Source: Tethya wilhelma (Eukaryota; Porifera; Demospongiae; Tethyida; Tethyidae). From it: 64,000 bases of DNA. Positions within the stretch are counted from its first letter, which is position 1, and each line of letters begins with the position of its first letter. The notes beneath the pieces were generated by a model. It worked only from the letters and a program-made list of their open reading frames with translations, ran no database searches and was not told the origin of the DNA. Both the position numbers and the translations under genes were made by a program. Location of the stretch: assembly GCA_964030475.1 (NCBI GenBank), contig CAXIPT010000007.1, forward strand, positions 3,910,380-3,974,379, written 5' to 3'. Shown in pieces: positions 34,036 to 46,039 of the stretch.

Positions 34036-35862
34036 TAATCAAGAGGGGGCTCCTCGTCGTCAAAGGGAGGGAATCGCATCCTCTTGAAGTGACGTCTGTC
34101 CCTCTTCTCTCGTCTCATCATGATCCACATGGTGCTGGAGGGGGATAATCAGAGTTGAAAAATGTACAGTACTTATATCTCCTCTAGCATTGTGAATTCA
34201 TGCAACAGTATTTACCAAAGATGTAGATAGACTCTCTTAATAATCTGCGACGATAGCAGCCGAACTACATACTAGAGCAACACAGGTCTACATGATGTGT
34301 ACATAAAATCCACTAAATCATGGAAAAATGGACTCTTCTCTACACAATTCAAATGCTATCAAGTCTTTTCAAGCCATTACTCTAGACAAGCCTAGTGTAC
34401 AGTATCCACAGTAAAAACAAGTACCCATTCTTGGCATTGCTTATCCATTCTTTTACATATGGTCAAATAAAATCTGTACTGAGAACTAAAGTTGATCTGG
34501 TTTGAGAATGCTACCGGAAGTTGAGCACGTGGTTGATAATGAGATTCATCGTGTTCATAATACATGCCAGTCAATACTATCTTGTGGGACATACAGCTAA
34601 CTTTTGACTGGTAAGGCATAGGAAGCTGGAAAAGCAACCAAAAGAATCGGAAGAATGAGCCGTTTAAAATTTTGTATAATAAGAAAGTTACTCAATTTTT
34701 TTCTACCGGCATTCTCAAACCAGATGGACTTAAATGATGGTACATACAAGTGGTATGAAGGTCCAGGCTAAACCTCACTGTGCAGTGCACTCACCCCCAC
34801 TGTGCGATGTAGATGGGCTCCACCACCCAGGGTATCTCATTGACAAAGGAGATGGCTCCCGTGATGTGATACAGGACAGACACATCTCTGATCTGCTCCC
34901 AAGGCATGGGCATGTTCTCCAGCAACTTCAACACAGCATGAGGCATGTACTTCAGAGCACTGAAATGCAATAAATTTATTTCAATAATTATATGCTATAG
35001 ACTAGACACCATAAGAGCTTACTAGCATAAAAAGAACTACATCAAGTTGAAATTTATGTAAAAATAAGCAGTGTAGGAATGGGCAGTGTTGTAAGAAAAA
35101 AGGAAACAAGGCATGTCTCCTATGTACAACATTACAGTATGTTCTACTATATGATGCAAGGGGTGGAAACTCCTATATGGACTGTACTGCATCCACAACT
35201 GCAGGTCAAAATGATGATCAATGGCCAAAGTGAGATTTCAGTGCTGGTAAACAGTCAAAATAGAATTTCAGAATTGTCATCTAAAAACATAAACAAAGTG
35301 CTAAATTCCACAGCTATGGTCAACAGTCAAGCTCAAATTTTAGCGCTGTGGTGAAGGGTCAAACTACAAAACTTTTGTGAAGCCAAATTTTAACTGCAGT
35401 CATAGATGCAAGTACAGTGCCTACAGGAGTCACCACTCCTTGGTGATGCATAGAAACAAGAGGAGAACAATGGTGATAACTAACCCCAGATAGACTCTCT
35501 TGTCATTACGGAACTTCCTGTGTGTCATGTCACCATGGTCCCTGATAATCTTTCTCACATGCTCAGGTGGCATGTCCTCCTTCTGAGCTTCAACAAAACC
35601 AAACTTTCTTTTCTCACTGTACCGCTTGGACTGAAGTTGCTGCCATTTTCGTGCTGTAGAACAAACAAACAAATAAATAAACCAGCAAAAGAAATAGTAG
35701 GTGCAATGGGTAAAGAAATCTTTCCAGCACATGCATGGTGCGCTTTAATAAGAAACAAGTGTCACGCTCACCTTTATCTTGCAGCTTTTCTTCCGTCATG
35801 AGTGTCATAGGAGGGAAGGGGTGTCTTTGCCGCTCCAGTAAAGGCTGTGGAGGTACAGCCAT
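34036..35862 (-). pseudogene. prpf8: PRPF8 (Prp8) 5' fragment, copy B, truncated at an N
   Basis: Minus-strand exons 35862-35772, 35653-35485, 34959-34795 and 34134-34036, the last cut mid-exon by the N at 34035. Exons and introns are nearly identical to copy A at about 7.1 kb spacing. There is a 130-bp insertion-type difference in intron 3 (34455-34635). Protein-level differences are almost absent, so this is either a very recent duplicate or a second haplotype placed in line by the assembler. No exon-5 sequence is seen. Confidence 0.82.
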
Positions 35863-36090
35863 CGTGGAAGGAAACGCGATAAATGTCCAACACTTTCAGC
35901 AGAGAAAAAGTTGATACTGCTCAAGGCAAGAGGACGTCGTGTTTTCGTTTGCAAGACGCACGTGAGCTTTTTTGCGTGCGCGCGCTTCAATTTAATAATT
36001 GAACTTTGAACCGTAACTAACCGTAGTTTCTAAGCCAGATCACCACCTTCCCTCCTCCGACCCACCTCAAGAAAAGGTGGGTCTTACCGC

Positions 36091-37396
36091 AAACTATAAT
36101 GAAGGCATCAAGGTGCATAAGCCTTGGCGCAATTAACTAGCATGACGCACCCATGCAACTAGCAGTGAATGCATGACCTTATCATCCAACCAACTTCTAG
36201 CCTGTAGCAATCAAGAATGTACTGAGCTGTGGTCAGCCTAGTTATAATCACTTCTGTTTAGAAATTCATTGATGCTTGTAGCGCTTGCAATACAGTATTA
36301 AATGCTATAGCTTAGCAAGTTTCTTGATCAGTGCCAGTCTCAGGCACTCAGGCTGATACAAAACACATGCACAACTAACCTAGCTACTATAATGGATACT
36401 TGTACACAAAGTATTATATCATTGGGGCTTTACTTTTATGTCACTATTACTATTATTATGTGGATCTCACAGTATTCAAATATATCACTTATATTGAGTA
36501 AATTGTTTAAATTGATCTTTCATTATTGATCGAAGCCTTACATTATTTTGTTACATTATATAGCAAATATTGATCTGAGCTACTGAGGTTTATTATCACG
36601 TTATTGTATTAATGTCATGCATCATACTATGCGATTGTTGATAATAATAATAGAATAATGTTATTATTATTACTGAAAATGGAATAATATAATTATACCC
36701 AAAATAATATTACAACTGTATTGTAGGTAGGAAGATTAAAAAGTAAATTAGATTAGTATAATTATGTAAACAAAATTAACAAAGAAAAATCAATCTTGTG
36801 GTTCAACTTGGTGAGATGAGTGGTAAATGGATGATGTATGAGTGCTTGTTTGTTCTGATCATGAACTATATATGTTGTTGCTTATCACTATAATATCACT
36901 GGCATTTGCTCATTTTGTTGCCTGCCATCCGAGACTTATTGCTCAATTTATGGTCAAATCTTCGTTCCTCTGATTCATTGACACGCTTGGATACTTTTGA
37001 TCTACTTTCACTTTTTCTACGATCAGCTCTCTGCATGTTGTTCAGTTTCACTAGCTCTTTTGGCAGCTGTATTCTTGTCTTGGTTTCTACGGTTTTCTAC
37101 ATCACACATGCTCTCCATTGATCTTAATGCTTGCATTTTCAATTTCCTACTAGGCTCATTAACACACACACACTCTTCAGTTTTACTGTAAAAATTGGAG
37201 GAGGATTATAGTAAAAGATTAATAGTTGTTTACTAATTCAATTAAGAGTACATTCCAACCAAAGTATATGCAGACTCAAGTTCCGAGTCAGTGATACAAC
37301 ATATCTACTGGCTTTCGTATACATACACACCTTTTGGTTGTAGGTTTTCCATTGGAAAATTTCCTCTTCCTATAAATGTATGCACAAAACATAAAT
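36091..37396. repeat. 1.3-kb segmental duplicate of 19726-21023
   Basis: Collinear with 19726-21023. The Helitron-type repeat coding seen at 20548-20769 is present at about 36930-37130 but broken by small indels (TGCATG insertion near 37032, TCTTG change near 37075). Confidence 0.8.
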
Positions 37397-37619
37397 GACA
37401 ATGTAAAGTAAGCATGATGAACACGTGAACCATCCTGACAGTATCACCACAATAGAAAATATAACATTAAATATTCTAAGTCTTGTAAAACTTGCAGGTA
37501 CATGTGATCACTGTTAAGAAAAATAGTGACATGTGTGCAGTTTGGTACAGGCACATTCTGCTATATAACAACTTGTTTGTACATGGGTGATATGGACAGA
37601 GCCACAGATTACAAGCAAA

Positions 37620-37992
37620 AATTTGACAGAAAGTTCTGTTTGCATGTGGAGGCTGTGCACACTTTGAACACAAGAATGGAGGTTTTTCTGCTTTTCCACA
37701 GGGGAAAATATTGCTTTTACAACTGTTGTGAATGGCAAAGGCAAATGGAAATGGCAAAAGTTAAAGCGAGAAGAAAATTATGTTTCTTTGCATCAAGTCA
37801 TTCTCACCCATTTATCAATTAGGTTAAGCTAATTGCTATCAAGGGGCTGCACCAAACTACATTCATATGTCGAACATGTTCATGGCTGTGGTTCTGTACC
37901 TATAATACAGTGCATATATACAGTCTAAGTATGGAGGTAAATGGCAACTAACCCAAAACACAGAGAGAGAGGAGGGTTAATGAAAAGGGATG
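37620..37992. repeat. Segmental duplicate of 26070-26441, leading into a dispanin relic
   Basis: Nearly identical to 26070-26441. Here the sequence continues without an N into an intron homologous to that of unit 1 (TTCTTTAGCTGAAGTTTGATATA, compare 267-285) and a dispanin last exon. This copy shows the natural context that the N at 26442 interrupts. Confidence 0.7.
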
Positions 37993-39111
37993 ACTGTATG
38001 TAACTACTGTTTCTTTAGCTGAAGTTTGATATACATACACACAGTGAAGGGTTTCCTTAAGCTCCACAACTTACTATATAGTTACTATGTAGAGTCTAGC
38101 TATAATTCATCTATTCCTATACAGGCTATAGAGACTACAAAAAATGAAAGCACCAAGGTGCACAAGCCTCGACGCACCCAACTAGCACGCACAACCATAG
38201 ATAATACTAACTAAACATGTATGCATGGCCTAGGACCAGCACGGTCCACCAAGAGGTGTCAGCCTAGCAAATTCTAGCCTGCTGCAACTACAGATGTATT
38301 GAGCTGTGGTCAGCCTAGTTAGAATACTCAAACCTCTATTTAGAAATATCATACTTTTGACGCTTGTAGTACTTGCAAATTGAATGCTCAGCTGTAGCTA
38401 GTATATGAGGCTATGCCAGTCAGCTTGGGAGCATTGATACAAACACACAACTAACCTACTACTAGAGTAATCAGCTGGTGTGGGAACAAAATACTGGGAG
38501 CCTGCACACTGAGCTGCTGTCCGTACAGCCAATAGCCAGCCACACTGAAATATCTATACACGACAGTATGCTTACATAGAAAGCAGCCAACCCCTGTCTG
38601 ACTTGCCAAACAACAATGGCCAACGTAACAGCAGCAGCAGCAGCAGCAGCACAGATCAAACAGCATCTTCATGCAGTGAGCATTACTGAATTCTAGATAA
38701 CGCACACTAGATTAATAGGCGTGGTCTCGAAGCTAACTTGAGCGCTCAAAGAAGCACAAAAGCCTCAAATCTCAGCAACTACAGTGTTTTGGAGAGCAGA
38801 AAATGTAATTTTACAAGATCATTCAGTTTTATGAACGTAAGTACCATTCATTTTTTCGCTAGAGCTGTCTTTCTTGAGATTTCGAAGGGACAGACAGACA
38901 GACAGACAGACAAAACGACTACCGTAATCCTCTGCACGTGCTACGCACGCGCCGAGGCTTAAAAACTGGTAACTTGACCAAAGCAAACAAATATGATGAG
39001 TATTCATAGTATTTCCTCATTCTTGTTGCTATATGCTTTGCCACAATGATTGGTTTAGGAGGATTTGCAGCCATTGGTGGAACAATTTTTGGTCTCATTA
39101 CCTATGTGTAG
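37925..39111 (+). pseudogene. Dispanin relic split by a transposon
   Basis: 37925-37936 is the last four codons of a TM1 exon (LSME) with a GTAAAT donor. The last exon starts at 38125 after CTATTCCTATACAG and is interrupted after GACTACAAAAAA by the element 38144-38960. It resumes at about 38966 (TGNLTKANKYDEYS), with an in-frame TAG at 39007 followed by TM2 (FAAIGGTIFGLITYV) and TAG at 39109. Closest to unit 2 by the FAAIGG and LIT ending. The rest of the TM1 exon and all 5' exons are missing. Dead gene. Confidence 0.75.
38144..38960. mobile_element. 817-bp TIR element inserted in a dispanin last exon
   Basis: The left end is ATGAAAGCACCAAGGTGCACAAGCCTCGACGC and the right end CACGTGCTACGCACGCGCCGAGGCTT; AAGCCTCG.CGC is inverted at the two ends. 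It contains a (CAG)n run at 38633-38655 and (CAGA)n at 38890-38911. The exon reads across both sides. Relative in opposite orientation at 40605-41806. Confidence 0.75.
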
Positions 39112-40604
39112 TTATATACAAGATAAGAAACCAATTACATGCAGTGGCAATCCAAAGGGGCTTCTTGGGCTTCCATGGAAGACTCCTTTTGGCCAGCTTA
39201 CATTTTTTTTCTAGGAAATAATAGAAATTTTGATTCTCACCAGTGATTGATATAATTACTTTGAGAACCTAGACTGAGAATTTAGGCCAAGAAATAAGCC
39301 TAGAAAACATCGATTCTTGCAAAGAACAGCTATACCTAGCGCGCAATTGACACTGCTAACGTAACTGAGTGCAATGTTCATGAAAGTGAAAATGGGTGGG
39401 GCTATTACATAAAATTACGAAACCCCCTTATGAAAATCCTAGATCCACCACTGAATTACTAAACTTTGTACATGATAATGCACATGCATACAGTACAAAG
39501 TACTTTATTTTTGAGCGAAAAGACATTTCAAAAATGTACACAATATACTTATGGTGACATTTGATGCTATATAATACACATGTACGAATTTTATTGATCT
39601 TGTCTGCAAAAATACTAAATCAGATCTGAGGCTTTTGTCCTTCTCTGATTGCTTAGCTTTGAGACCCCGTCATTATACTCAGCACATGTGGCATGTGTCA
39701 ATTAGAGATAATGTGGAGCTTGGATTTAAAGCCTGGCTAGAACAAAGAGTCTCAAGATCTGAGATCTGTCCTTCATCTTTGTGAAGAGTCTGGTGAATGA
39801 GACTGCATACAAATTGCTATAGATAGTTACCACTAAGTCTTGTCATGGTGTCAACTGAAGTGTCTAAGGCCGGGGCTTTCATTTAAGTACTGTAGAATTC
39901 TGACACTAAATACAGGTATACAAGTAAACAATGCTCTTAAGTGCAAGTGTAACTTCTGGTGACTTCTACATTGAACAAATTTGAACAAATTTACTTCCTG
40001 GGTGTACAGCTAGGCTATATAAGAGCAGATGTAGCAATATCAGGACCCAACACACTGTAATTCCAGGTACATGTTAACTGCTACGACAGTGGCTCTGAGG
40101 GTATTAATGGTATAGTGTGAGTTATGGTCAGTATGGGCAGCATTGCTGTTGATTAGTATACATACCTGTGTAAATATAAACACACATTATGTGAACCAGC
40201 ATATAATTACTGTTGACACAAGCCACAATATATACATGAAAATCGCTGGAAAAAATCTTGAGCTCTAGCTAGAATTAGAAATGAGGTATTTCAAATGTGC
40301 ACATGTATAGGGCAACAACACAGCCAGTAATAGTTGTACTGTGGTTTTTCAGGGTGCATGTATATACAAATTCAACATAAACTGTGATACGTTGACCAGA
40401 TAGCCCTATGTTTTTTGTTCCTATTGTACCTTTATTGCGTTTGGTGTTTGTACTATAGCTTTTTTGTTATGGTACGCTTCAAGGTATTCTATTTTTTGTA
40501 TTTATATAGCCATGTTTTTCACTGATGTTTTATTCCTGACGAGTCCAACACTATGGACGAAAAGCTTAGAATCTGAATTTATAACATTTCAGTGAACATT
40601 ATTA
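39112..40604. repeat. Dispanin 3' flank and intergenic module
   Basis: 39540-40020 repeats 3226-3590 and 8950-9420. 40083-40180 repeats the CTCTGAGGGTATTAATGGTA module. 39140-39460 is an unrelated insert. No gene is seen. Confidence 0.6.
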
Positions 40605-41806
40605 AGCCTCGGCGCGTGCGTAGCACGTGCAGAGGATTACGGTAGTCGTTTTGTGTGTCTGTTTGTTCCATCGAAATCTCAAGAAAGGCAGCTCTAGCGA
40701 CAAAATTGATGGTACTTACGTTCATAAATCTGAATGATCTTGTAGAAATATATTTTTTGTTGTCTAAAATACTTTAGTTTCCGAAATTTCAGGCTTTGTG
40801 CCTTTCTGTACGCTTAGCTTCGAGACCAAGCCTACTAATTTGGTGTGCGTTATCCAGAATTTGTGTAGTAAACTGACAAGCACACTGAGGAACATGGCTC
40901 TCTGAATGGCTGCTGTTGCTGAACTGTTGGCCATTGTTGTTTGGCAAGACAGACAGGAGTTGGCCTGCTTTATATATGTAAGCATATATAGGGCATGCAA
41001 ACATATGAAGACATTTTGGCTATTTTAGGACATTAGCCTTGACAACAATCAAAGGAAGGTGTAATTAACACCTAGGTACCTTAAAACACAGTGTTTATTA
41101 GCACCTTTACCATGAAAGAGAAGCAACCAAAAACTACTCCCTTGATTTGACTGAACTAACAAACATGTATTCAGTTCCATTATGTGAAAAAATACTCTGT
41201 ATTAGTTGTAGTACAGTGGTCCAGGCTCTATTTTGCAATTACCTGAACTAAATAAAAGTTGCCCATTCACCACAATACAAAAACCGAATGCTAAAAATGA
41301 CTCACCTAAATCAATTTCAATAATGTGATTATTGATATGAATAGGAAGCTCTTTAAGAGTACAACATGAAACCAAGTTCTAAATCTTGATAAACTAAACC
41401 ACAAAACCTTTTAGACAGAAAACATGATTTTCCCTTTGATCTCTAACACTTTTCGAGGTGTTGATGACACTTTTACAGAACTTATGTCCCCCAATGTCTT
41501 CATATGAGATTTTTACATTGTGGCCAGCTTGATATAGCTACTAAAATCAGTGCATCACTGAGTTGGACTCACTGTAGGTCCAGCAGCTAGACTTTGCTAT
41601 CTGACAGCAGCTGAATATTCCAATGCATGTATAATTATTGTAGCAAAGCTAATCTGGTTCATAGTCTGTGACATATGCTCACTCAAGGTTATATACCTAT
41701 GAGTCTAGATGGATTAGTCGCTGAAGTTCTCAGTGATACACTCTTTTGCACAGTGTGCTAGCTAGTTGAGTGTGCCGAGGCTTATGCACCATCGGTGCCT
41801 TCATTT
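40605..41806. mobile_element. 1.2-kb TIR element, AAGCCTCGGCGC ends
   Basis: The left end AAGCCTCGGCGCGTGCGTAGCACGTGC and right end GTGCCGAGGCTTATGCACCATCGGTGCCTTCAT match the inverse of 38144-38960, including CAAGAAAGGCAGCTCTAGCG and ATGGTACTTACGTTCATAAA. It is longer than its relative. No transposase motif found. Confidence 0.75.
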
Positions 41807-41964
41807 AAACTGTAAAAGGGCCAGCTCACAAATTTGCAGCCAGTAATAGTTGTACTATGGTTTTTCAAGGTGTATGCATATGTTAAAAAATGCCTACTAA
41901 CTAGGGCATTATCAAAATTCAATATTACCCAGTGTATTTCCCAATGATGTAGCTATAATGATAT

Positions 41965-42350
41965 TCCCAGGGATTCCATTAGTACAGCTGGCTTGGATTC
42001 TGCCATTAGTATAGCTTGACAAGCTAGCTGTACTAATGAAATTCCTGGGAATACCAGATAGAATAAAATAATATTCTAGACAAATAGATAAAATATTCCT
42101 GTAACCTGAAGGCTATAGCTATAATAGTATTCCCAGGGATTCCATTAGTATAGCTGGCTTGGATTCTGCCATTAGTAGCTTGGTACAAGCCAGCTGTACT
42201 AATAAAATTCCTGGGAATACCAGATAGAAATATTCCTGTAACCTGAAGGCTATAGCTATAATGGTATTCCTAGGTATTCCATTAGTACAGCTGGCTTGGA
42301 TTCCATTAGTACAAGCCAGCAGTACTAATGGAATCCCTGGGAATACAATT
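41965..42350. repeat. Three tandem foldback units
   Basis: Three inverted repeats of about 80-95 bp (about 41965-42055, 42128-42222 and 42264-42345), each opening with TATTCCCAGGGATTCCATTAGTA or a close variant and closing with its complement (TACTAATGGAATCCCTGGGAATA). The spacers carry ACCTGAAGGCTATAGCTATAATGG. Each arm pair would form a stem of about 35 bp. Confidence 0.8.
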
Positions 42351-42448
42351 ACAGCTACAAATGGGTCTAACAGAGGTCACTCTTGATTAGTACAGAAAAT
42401 CTCCTACTAAAATCTGATTGGTCAGAAGAAATTAATTTATGCAAATGC

Positions 42449-42992
42449 CTCCAACCAGGCTCTCTCCCGCTAATTTTTTCTGCAGGCGAATTATTACCTG
42501 CGTGCAAAGGAAGGGAGAGAGCCTGGAAGATTTTAATCACGTGCACTTTGTGGTTGGACGTGGTTAGGGCGCTGCGGTCAAAATCGCCCATGCTTGCCCT
42601 TTGATCCATTTTTAGTGCTTATAGAGTCAACGAAAAGCTGTCTTTTTCACTCGTGCAGCAACAGTTATGTCCAAGAAACTAAAGAGATTGACTTGTCCTG
42701 TGCTGTTGGCATTAACTACTAAAATAAAGTAGACAAAATTTTGCCGGCTGCTTTTTTCTTATCCATTCCCATCGTCTTCTACATCTAGCTCTCTCAGAGC
42801 TCGTAGGTACACAAAAATTTTTGCTTACATCAACTGACTAGAGTACATGCATGACGCATTTTAGATAAAGCGCGTAATATTGAGTGGACTCACATCTACC
42901 AGACGTCTACTCTGTACGTCATTCATGTGACTATACCAGGCTCTCTCCTTCCTTATTTTCGAAGTTCGCGAAGGAGGAGCCCGGGAACAAGG
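42449..42992. mobile_element. hAT-like TIR element relative
   Basis: Inverted CCAGGCTCTCTCC and GGGAGAGAGCCTGG at the left (42456-42523), and CCAGGCTCTCTCCTTCC with GGAGCCCGGGAACAAGGCTAG at the right end. It shares the TAGCC..GTTCCC.GG terminus with 22577-22738 and 32958-33807 but is rearranged. No coding sequence. Confidence 0.55.
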
Positions 42993-43579
42993 CTAGGAAT
43001 TGGGTACACAGTAACAAGGAAGATACATGCAGTAAACTGCTTCTACTATTCTAGTTTACTGCTTCTAGAAGATGGGACTCCTTGACCAATCAAAATCATT
43101 GTTGCATTGTTTACTGCATCTTCTCTGTTTCTTCTTCTTATTTATCATATACAACATAGGAATTGTTAAACAGTAACATGTGTTTCTATTCATAAACCAC
43201 ATAGGAAACAAGGAGGATACAGTAAACTGCTTCTATTCTAGTATACTGCTTCTAGAACATGGAGCTCTTTGACCAATCAAAATCCTTCTTCATGCAAAAA
43301 AATTACTTCTTGCATGGGCTTCTCTGGTTATGTTAATGGATTTTTTGGCACAGTAGTGATGTAGAACCCTCAGGCTCTGCTAATAACTTCCAGTGTGACA
43401 CTTGAGCCCATTTAATAAGTAATACATGAATCAAGTAATAGATAGAAGCTCAAGAACTGACAAAGAGACTTCTAAAACATACAAGTATGTAATTAAAGAG
43501 GAACTTTAAAATGACCATCATTCTGTATTGTGCATACCACTAGAAACAACCTTAGCTTTCAACAGATGATCCTGTTTGC

Positions 43580-43587
43580 TATAAATA
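43580..43587 (+). promoter_or_regulatory. TATA box of the aerolysin-type gene
   Basis: TATAAATA lies 158 bp before the ATG, in the conserved context GATCCTGTTTGCTATAAATA that is repeated at 45881-45900 before the second copy. Expected transcription start is about 30 bp downstream. Confidence 0.65.
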
Positions 43588-43744
43588 CGCTTGACTTTCC
43601 TATCCAGTATAAGCAATCTGGTGGACATATCTTCATTACTGTACTGGATATTCAAAATCGTACAATAGAGTTACGTCAATCTTAGCACAACTCCAGATCC
43701 TTTCGCAACACAAGCAAACCAAAAGTTTGGTATACGTTCGTACG

Positions 43745-44752
43745 ATGAAGCTACTCATCACCATAGCTGTGGTTTTCTTCATCCACAGTATAGCTTCGGT
43801 GGAATCAACTGCAGATGAAGTGAGCGAGGATCTGATGTTCTCTGAACCATGGGCTCAGATTACAGCTTATAGTGATTTGCTGTCTAGTCTGGACGAAAGG
43901 ATTGTCTATGTCGAGCCCCAGTATCGCAAAGGTTACTGGACATATGCTGAAGCACGTACTCCATACTTGGGCATAAGATCTAAAGATCAACTCCTTGAAG
44001 AAATTCCTTTCAAATGGAAGGTGCATTATCTTGGTGGAAATAAGATAGCACTAGAGAGTATGCAACTTAGAAATCAGTACATGTCAATTAGAGTGAATAG
44101 GTGGAAAAATACCATTTTGAAGAGTACTGGTCATCCTGCCTCTGATACCTGGGTTCACATTGAGCCTGAAGATCTCAACGTTGACTCAACTGGCACCATT
44201 CTATCAACATACATTAAATTCCCTGCATCAAAACGGTATGGTAAATATCAAAAAGTGCAACGTAAAAACAAAAAACTTATAACTCTCAGTCCCGATCGAG
44301 AAAAATGGAATATCTACGTTCCAGATACAAGTGACGAGTATATTACTGTGGCTGAACTAGACAATAGTGAAAATTCAGAAGATGCTGAGTTTCAGTACGA
44401 AGGTAAAATTGGAATGGAGGTAACTAGGGGAGAAGTGCTGACCGAATCAACAGAAAAAACCGTGGGATTTGAGCTTCAGGGTGCATTCAAAGCTATATCT
44501 GGTGGTATAAGCGGTGGTGTTACACACACATCTACCTGGCAGAAGCAAACATCAGAAACCTGGAGCAGGTCTACGACTTTGAAGTTCACAACTGACGTAC
44601 CAGCTGGGAAAAAGATCGAATTGCGTCAGCTCATTGGATATTATGGTGATAGCAAACTCCAGACTCATTCTAATTCATTTCAGTTTGTTGATTCTGATAA
44701 GGACGAAGTTCTGGAGGAACGAGAGATATACCCTCCGTATATAACTATATAG
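43745..44752 (+). CDS. Secreted aerolysin-type pore-forming-family protein
   Basis: Single-exon ORF, 335 residues from MKLLITIAVVFFIHSIASVE. The upstream ATG-like reading at 43727 is less likely because the signal peptide starts here. An N-terminal region (about 25-190) has repeated beta-strand motifs (NKIALESMQLRNQYMSI, KWNIYVPDTSDEY) reminiscent of beta-trefoil/agglutinin folds. The C-terminal region (about 205-320) has the aerolysin/ETX layout: amphipathic Ser/Thr strands around a Gly-rich insertion (GAFKAISGGISGGVTHTSTW), then WSRSTTLKFTTDVPAGKKIE and a GYYGD end. Family members act on target-cell membranes in defence, digestion or venom. Relative to the second copy, a 29-bp insertion at 44717-44745 changes the last residues. 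Target is unknown. Confidence 0.75.
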   Translation: MKLLITIAVVFFIHSIASVESTADEVSEDLMFSEPWAQITAYSDLLSSLDERIVYVEPQYRKGYWTYAEARTPYLGIRSKDQLLEEIPFKWKVHYLGGNKIALESMQLRNQYMSIRVNRWKNTILKSTGHPASDTWVHIEPEDLNVDSTGTILSTYIKFPASKRYGKYQKVQRKNKKLITLSPDREKWNIYVPDTSDEYITVAELDNSENSEDAEFQYEGKIGMEVTRGEVLTESTEKTVGFELQGAFKAISGGISGGVTHTSTWQKQTSETWSRSTTLKFTTDVPAGKKIELRQLIGYYGDSKLQTHSNSFQFVDSDKDEVLEEREIYPPYITI

Positions 44753-45018
44753 CTGTTGACTCAAAGACGTCAGGAAACAGGAATTAAGAACTCAATTGAA
44801 TTTAGAGACAAAGAAAAGTAGAGTAACAGTATAAATTTTTTGAACTGTTCAGGATTTAGAGAACTATGTAGGCTAGGTAGGATTCATGCAATATGTAAAC
44901 AATTAAACAAACTAGGCAAAACAGAATTATATGTAGGCACACACATTACTACATTGTATACATCTTATTAAATTAAACTTTAGGTGTCTCCATCATCATA
45001 CTTTGATCCTTATGCATG

Positions 45019-45342
45019 TTAGTTATTGCAAACCTTCAAAATACAATGAAAATTAAACACGAAAATAAACAAGCAATCTTTTTCTTTACTATAATCCATA
45101 CTCATTGCCTGTTTGCCTCCTGCAGCTGGGTGTACATTCACTGCATCTACATTGAGTGCTTCATTTGGTTTCTTCATACGTGAAGGTGCACTATCAAATA
45201 TGAAAAATCCTGTAGTGTTTGGGTATTTATTCTCAAATATTGTCATTGATTTTATTATTTGTTCTATCGTATGTTCATTATTCCAGTAACCGTTGCTCTG
45301 ATGCTCAAGATATTCTCTTGCTTCCTCTCCGTTGTGTCTCAA
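45019..45342 (-). pseudogene. DDE transposase fragment
   Basis: Minus-strand ORF of 107 codons: SNGYWNNEHTIEQIIKSM, KYPNTTGFFIFDSAPSRMK, then PNEALNVDAVNVHPAAGGKQ. The GYWxNE, FIFDxxxxH-like (here SAPS) and LNxxxxNxxxGGKQ pattern is that of a DDE-1-type endonuclease found in many eukaryotic transposases. The expected catalytic neighbour after FD is altered and the protein is truncated at both ends, so it is a relic. It lies between the two pore-former copies and may have accompanied their duplication. Confidence 0.5.
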
Positions 45343-45892
45343 ATATACCCATTCACCTCATCAATAAAGCCAGATACCGCTATAAATATTCACTCATTTA
45401 ATTTAATTTTCGCCACTTTGACCAATTCGGTAAAGATCGCCATACGTTTTAAATTTTTGTGCGTGAAATTTTCCTGATCGACGGTAATACATCACACTTA
45501 CTGTTACAGTAATGGAATTAAGCCTACAGTCACCTAGCAAGAGAGAGTTCTGGAGTCTTTATTAAAAGACTCTACAACTGGAAGCATCAAATTACATCAC
45601 ACCACACATAACCAATATACACAAATTGTAGGGTATAACAATGTGAAAGCTTCCACAGCCATTTTGAAAGCATTACAGTATAAATTAATATAGCATTAGA
45701 AACAACCTTGTAACAATAGACTGCATGCATAGGAAGCTTGTAATGATGTATGAATCACATAATATATAGGAGGTCAAGAATTGAAAATGAGACTTGTAAA
45801 ACATACAAGTGTTGTAAGAGGAAGTATAAAATGACAATCCTTCTGGATACCACTAGAAACAGGCTTAGTTTTCAACATATGATCCTGTTTGC

Positions 45893-45900
45893 TATAAATA
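45893..45900 (+). promoter_or_regulatory. TATA box of the second pore-former copy
   Basis: TATAAATA, 147 bp before the ATG at 46040, in the same context as 43580-43587. The shared region covers about 45680-46040, so the promoter was duplicated with the gene. Confidence 0.6.
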
Positions 45901-46039
45901 AACTTGACTTTCCTATCCAGTCCAAGCAATCCGGCAGACATATATTCATTATTGAATATTCAAATCGTAGAACTGAGTTAGCACAACTTCAGATCTTTTT
46001 GTATTACAAGCAACCAAAAGTTTGGTAAATGTCTGTACG

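Noticed and set aside
37476..37830. ORFs on both strands in the 26.1/37.7-kb repeat
   Set aside because: They persist in both copies only because the DNA is duplicated. The readings on both strands are low in protein-like features, and the repeat contains a dispanin exon edge on the + strand.
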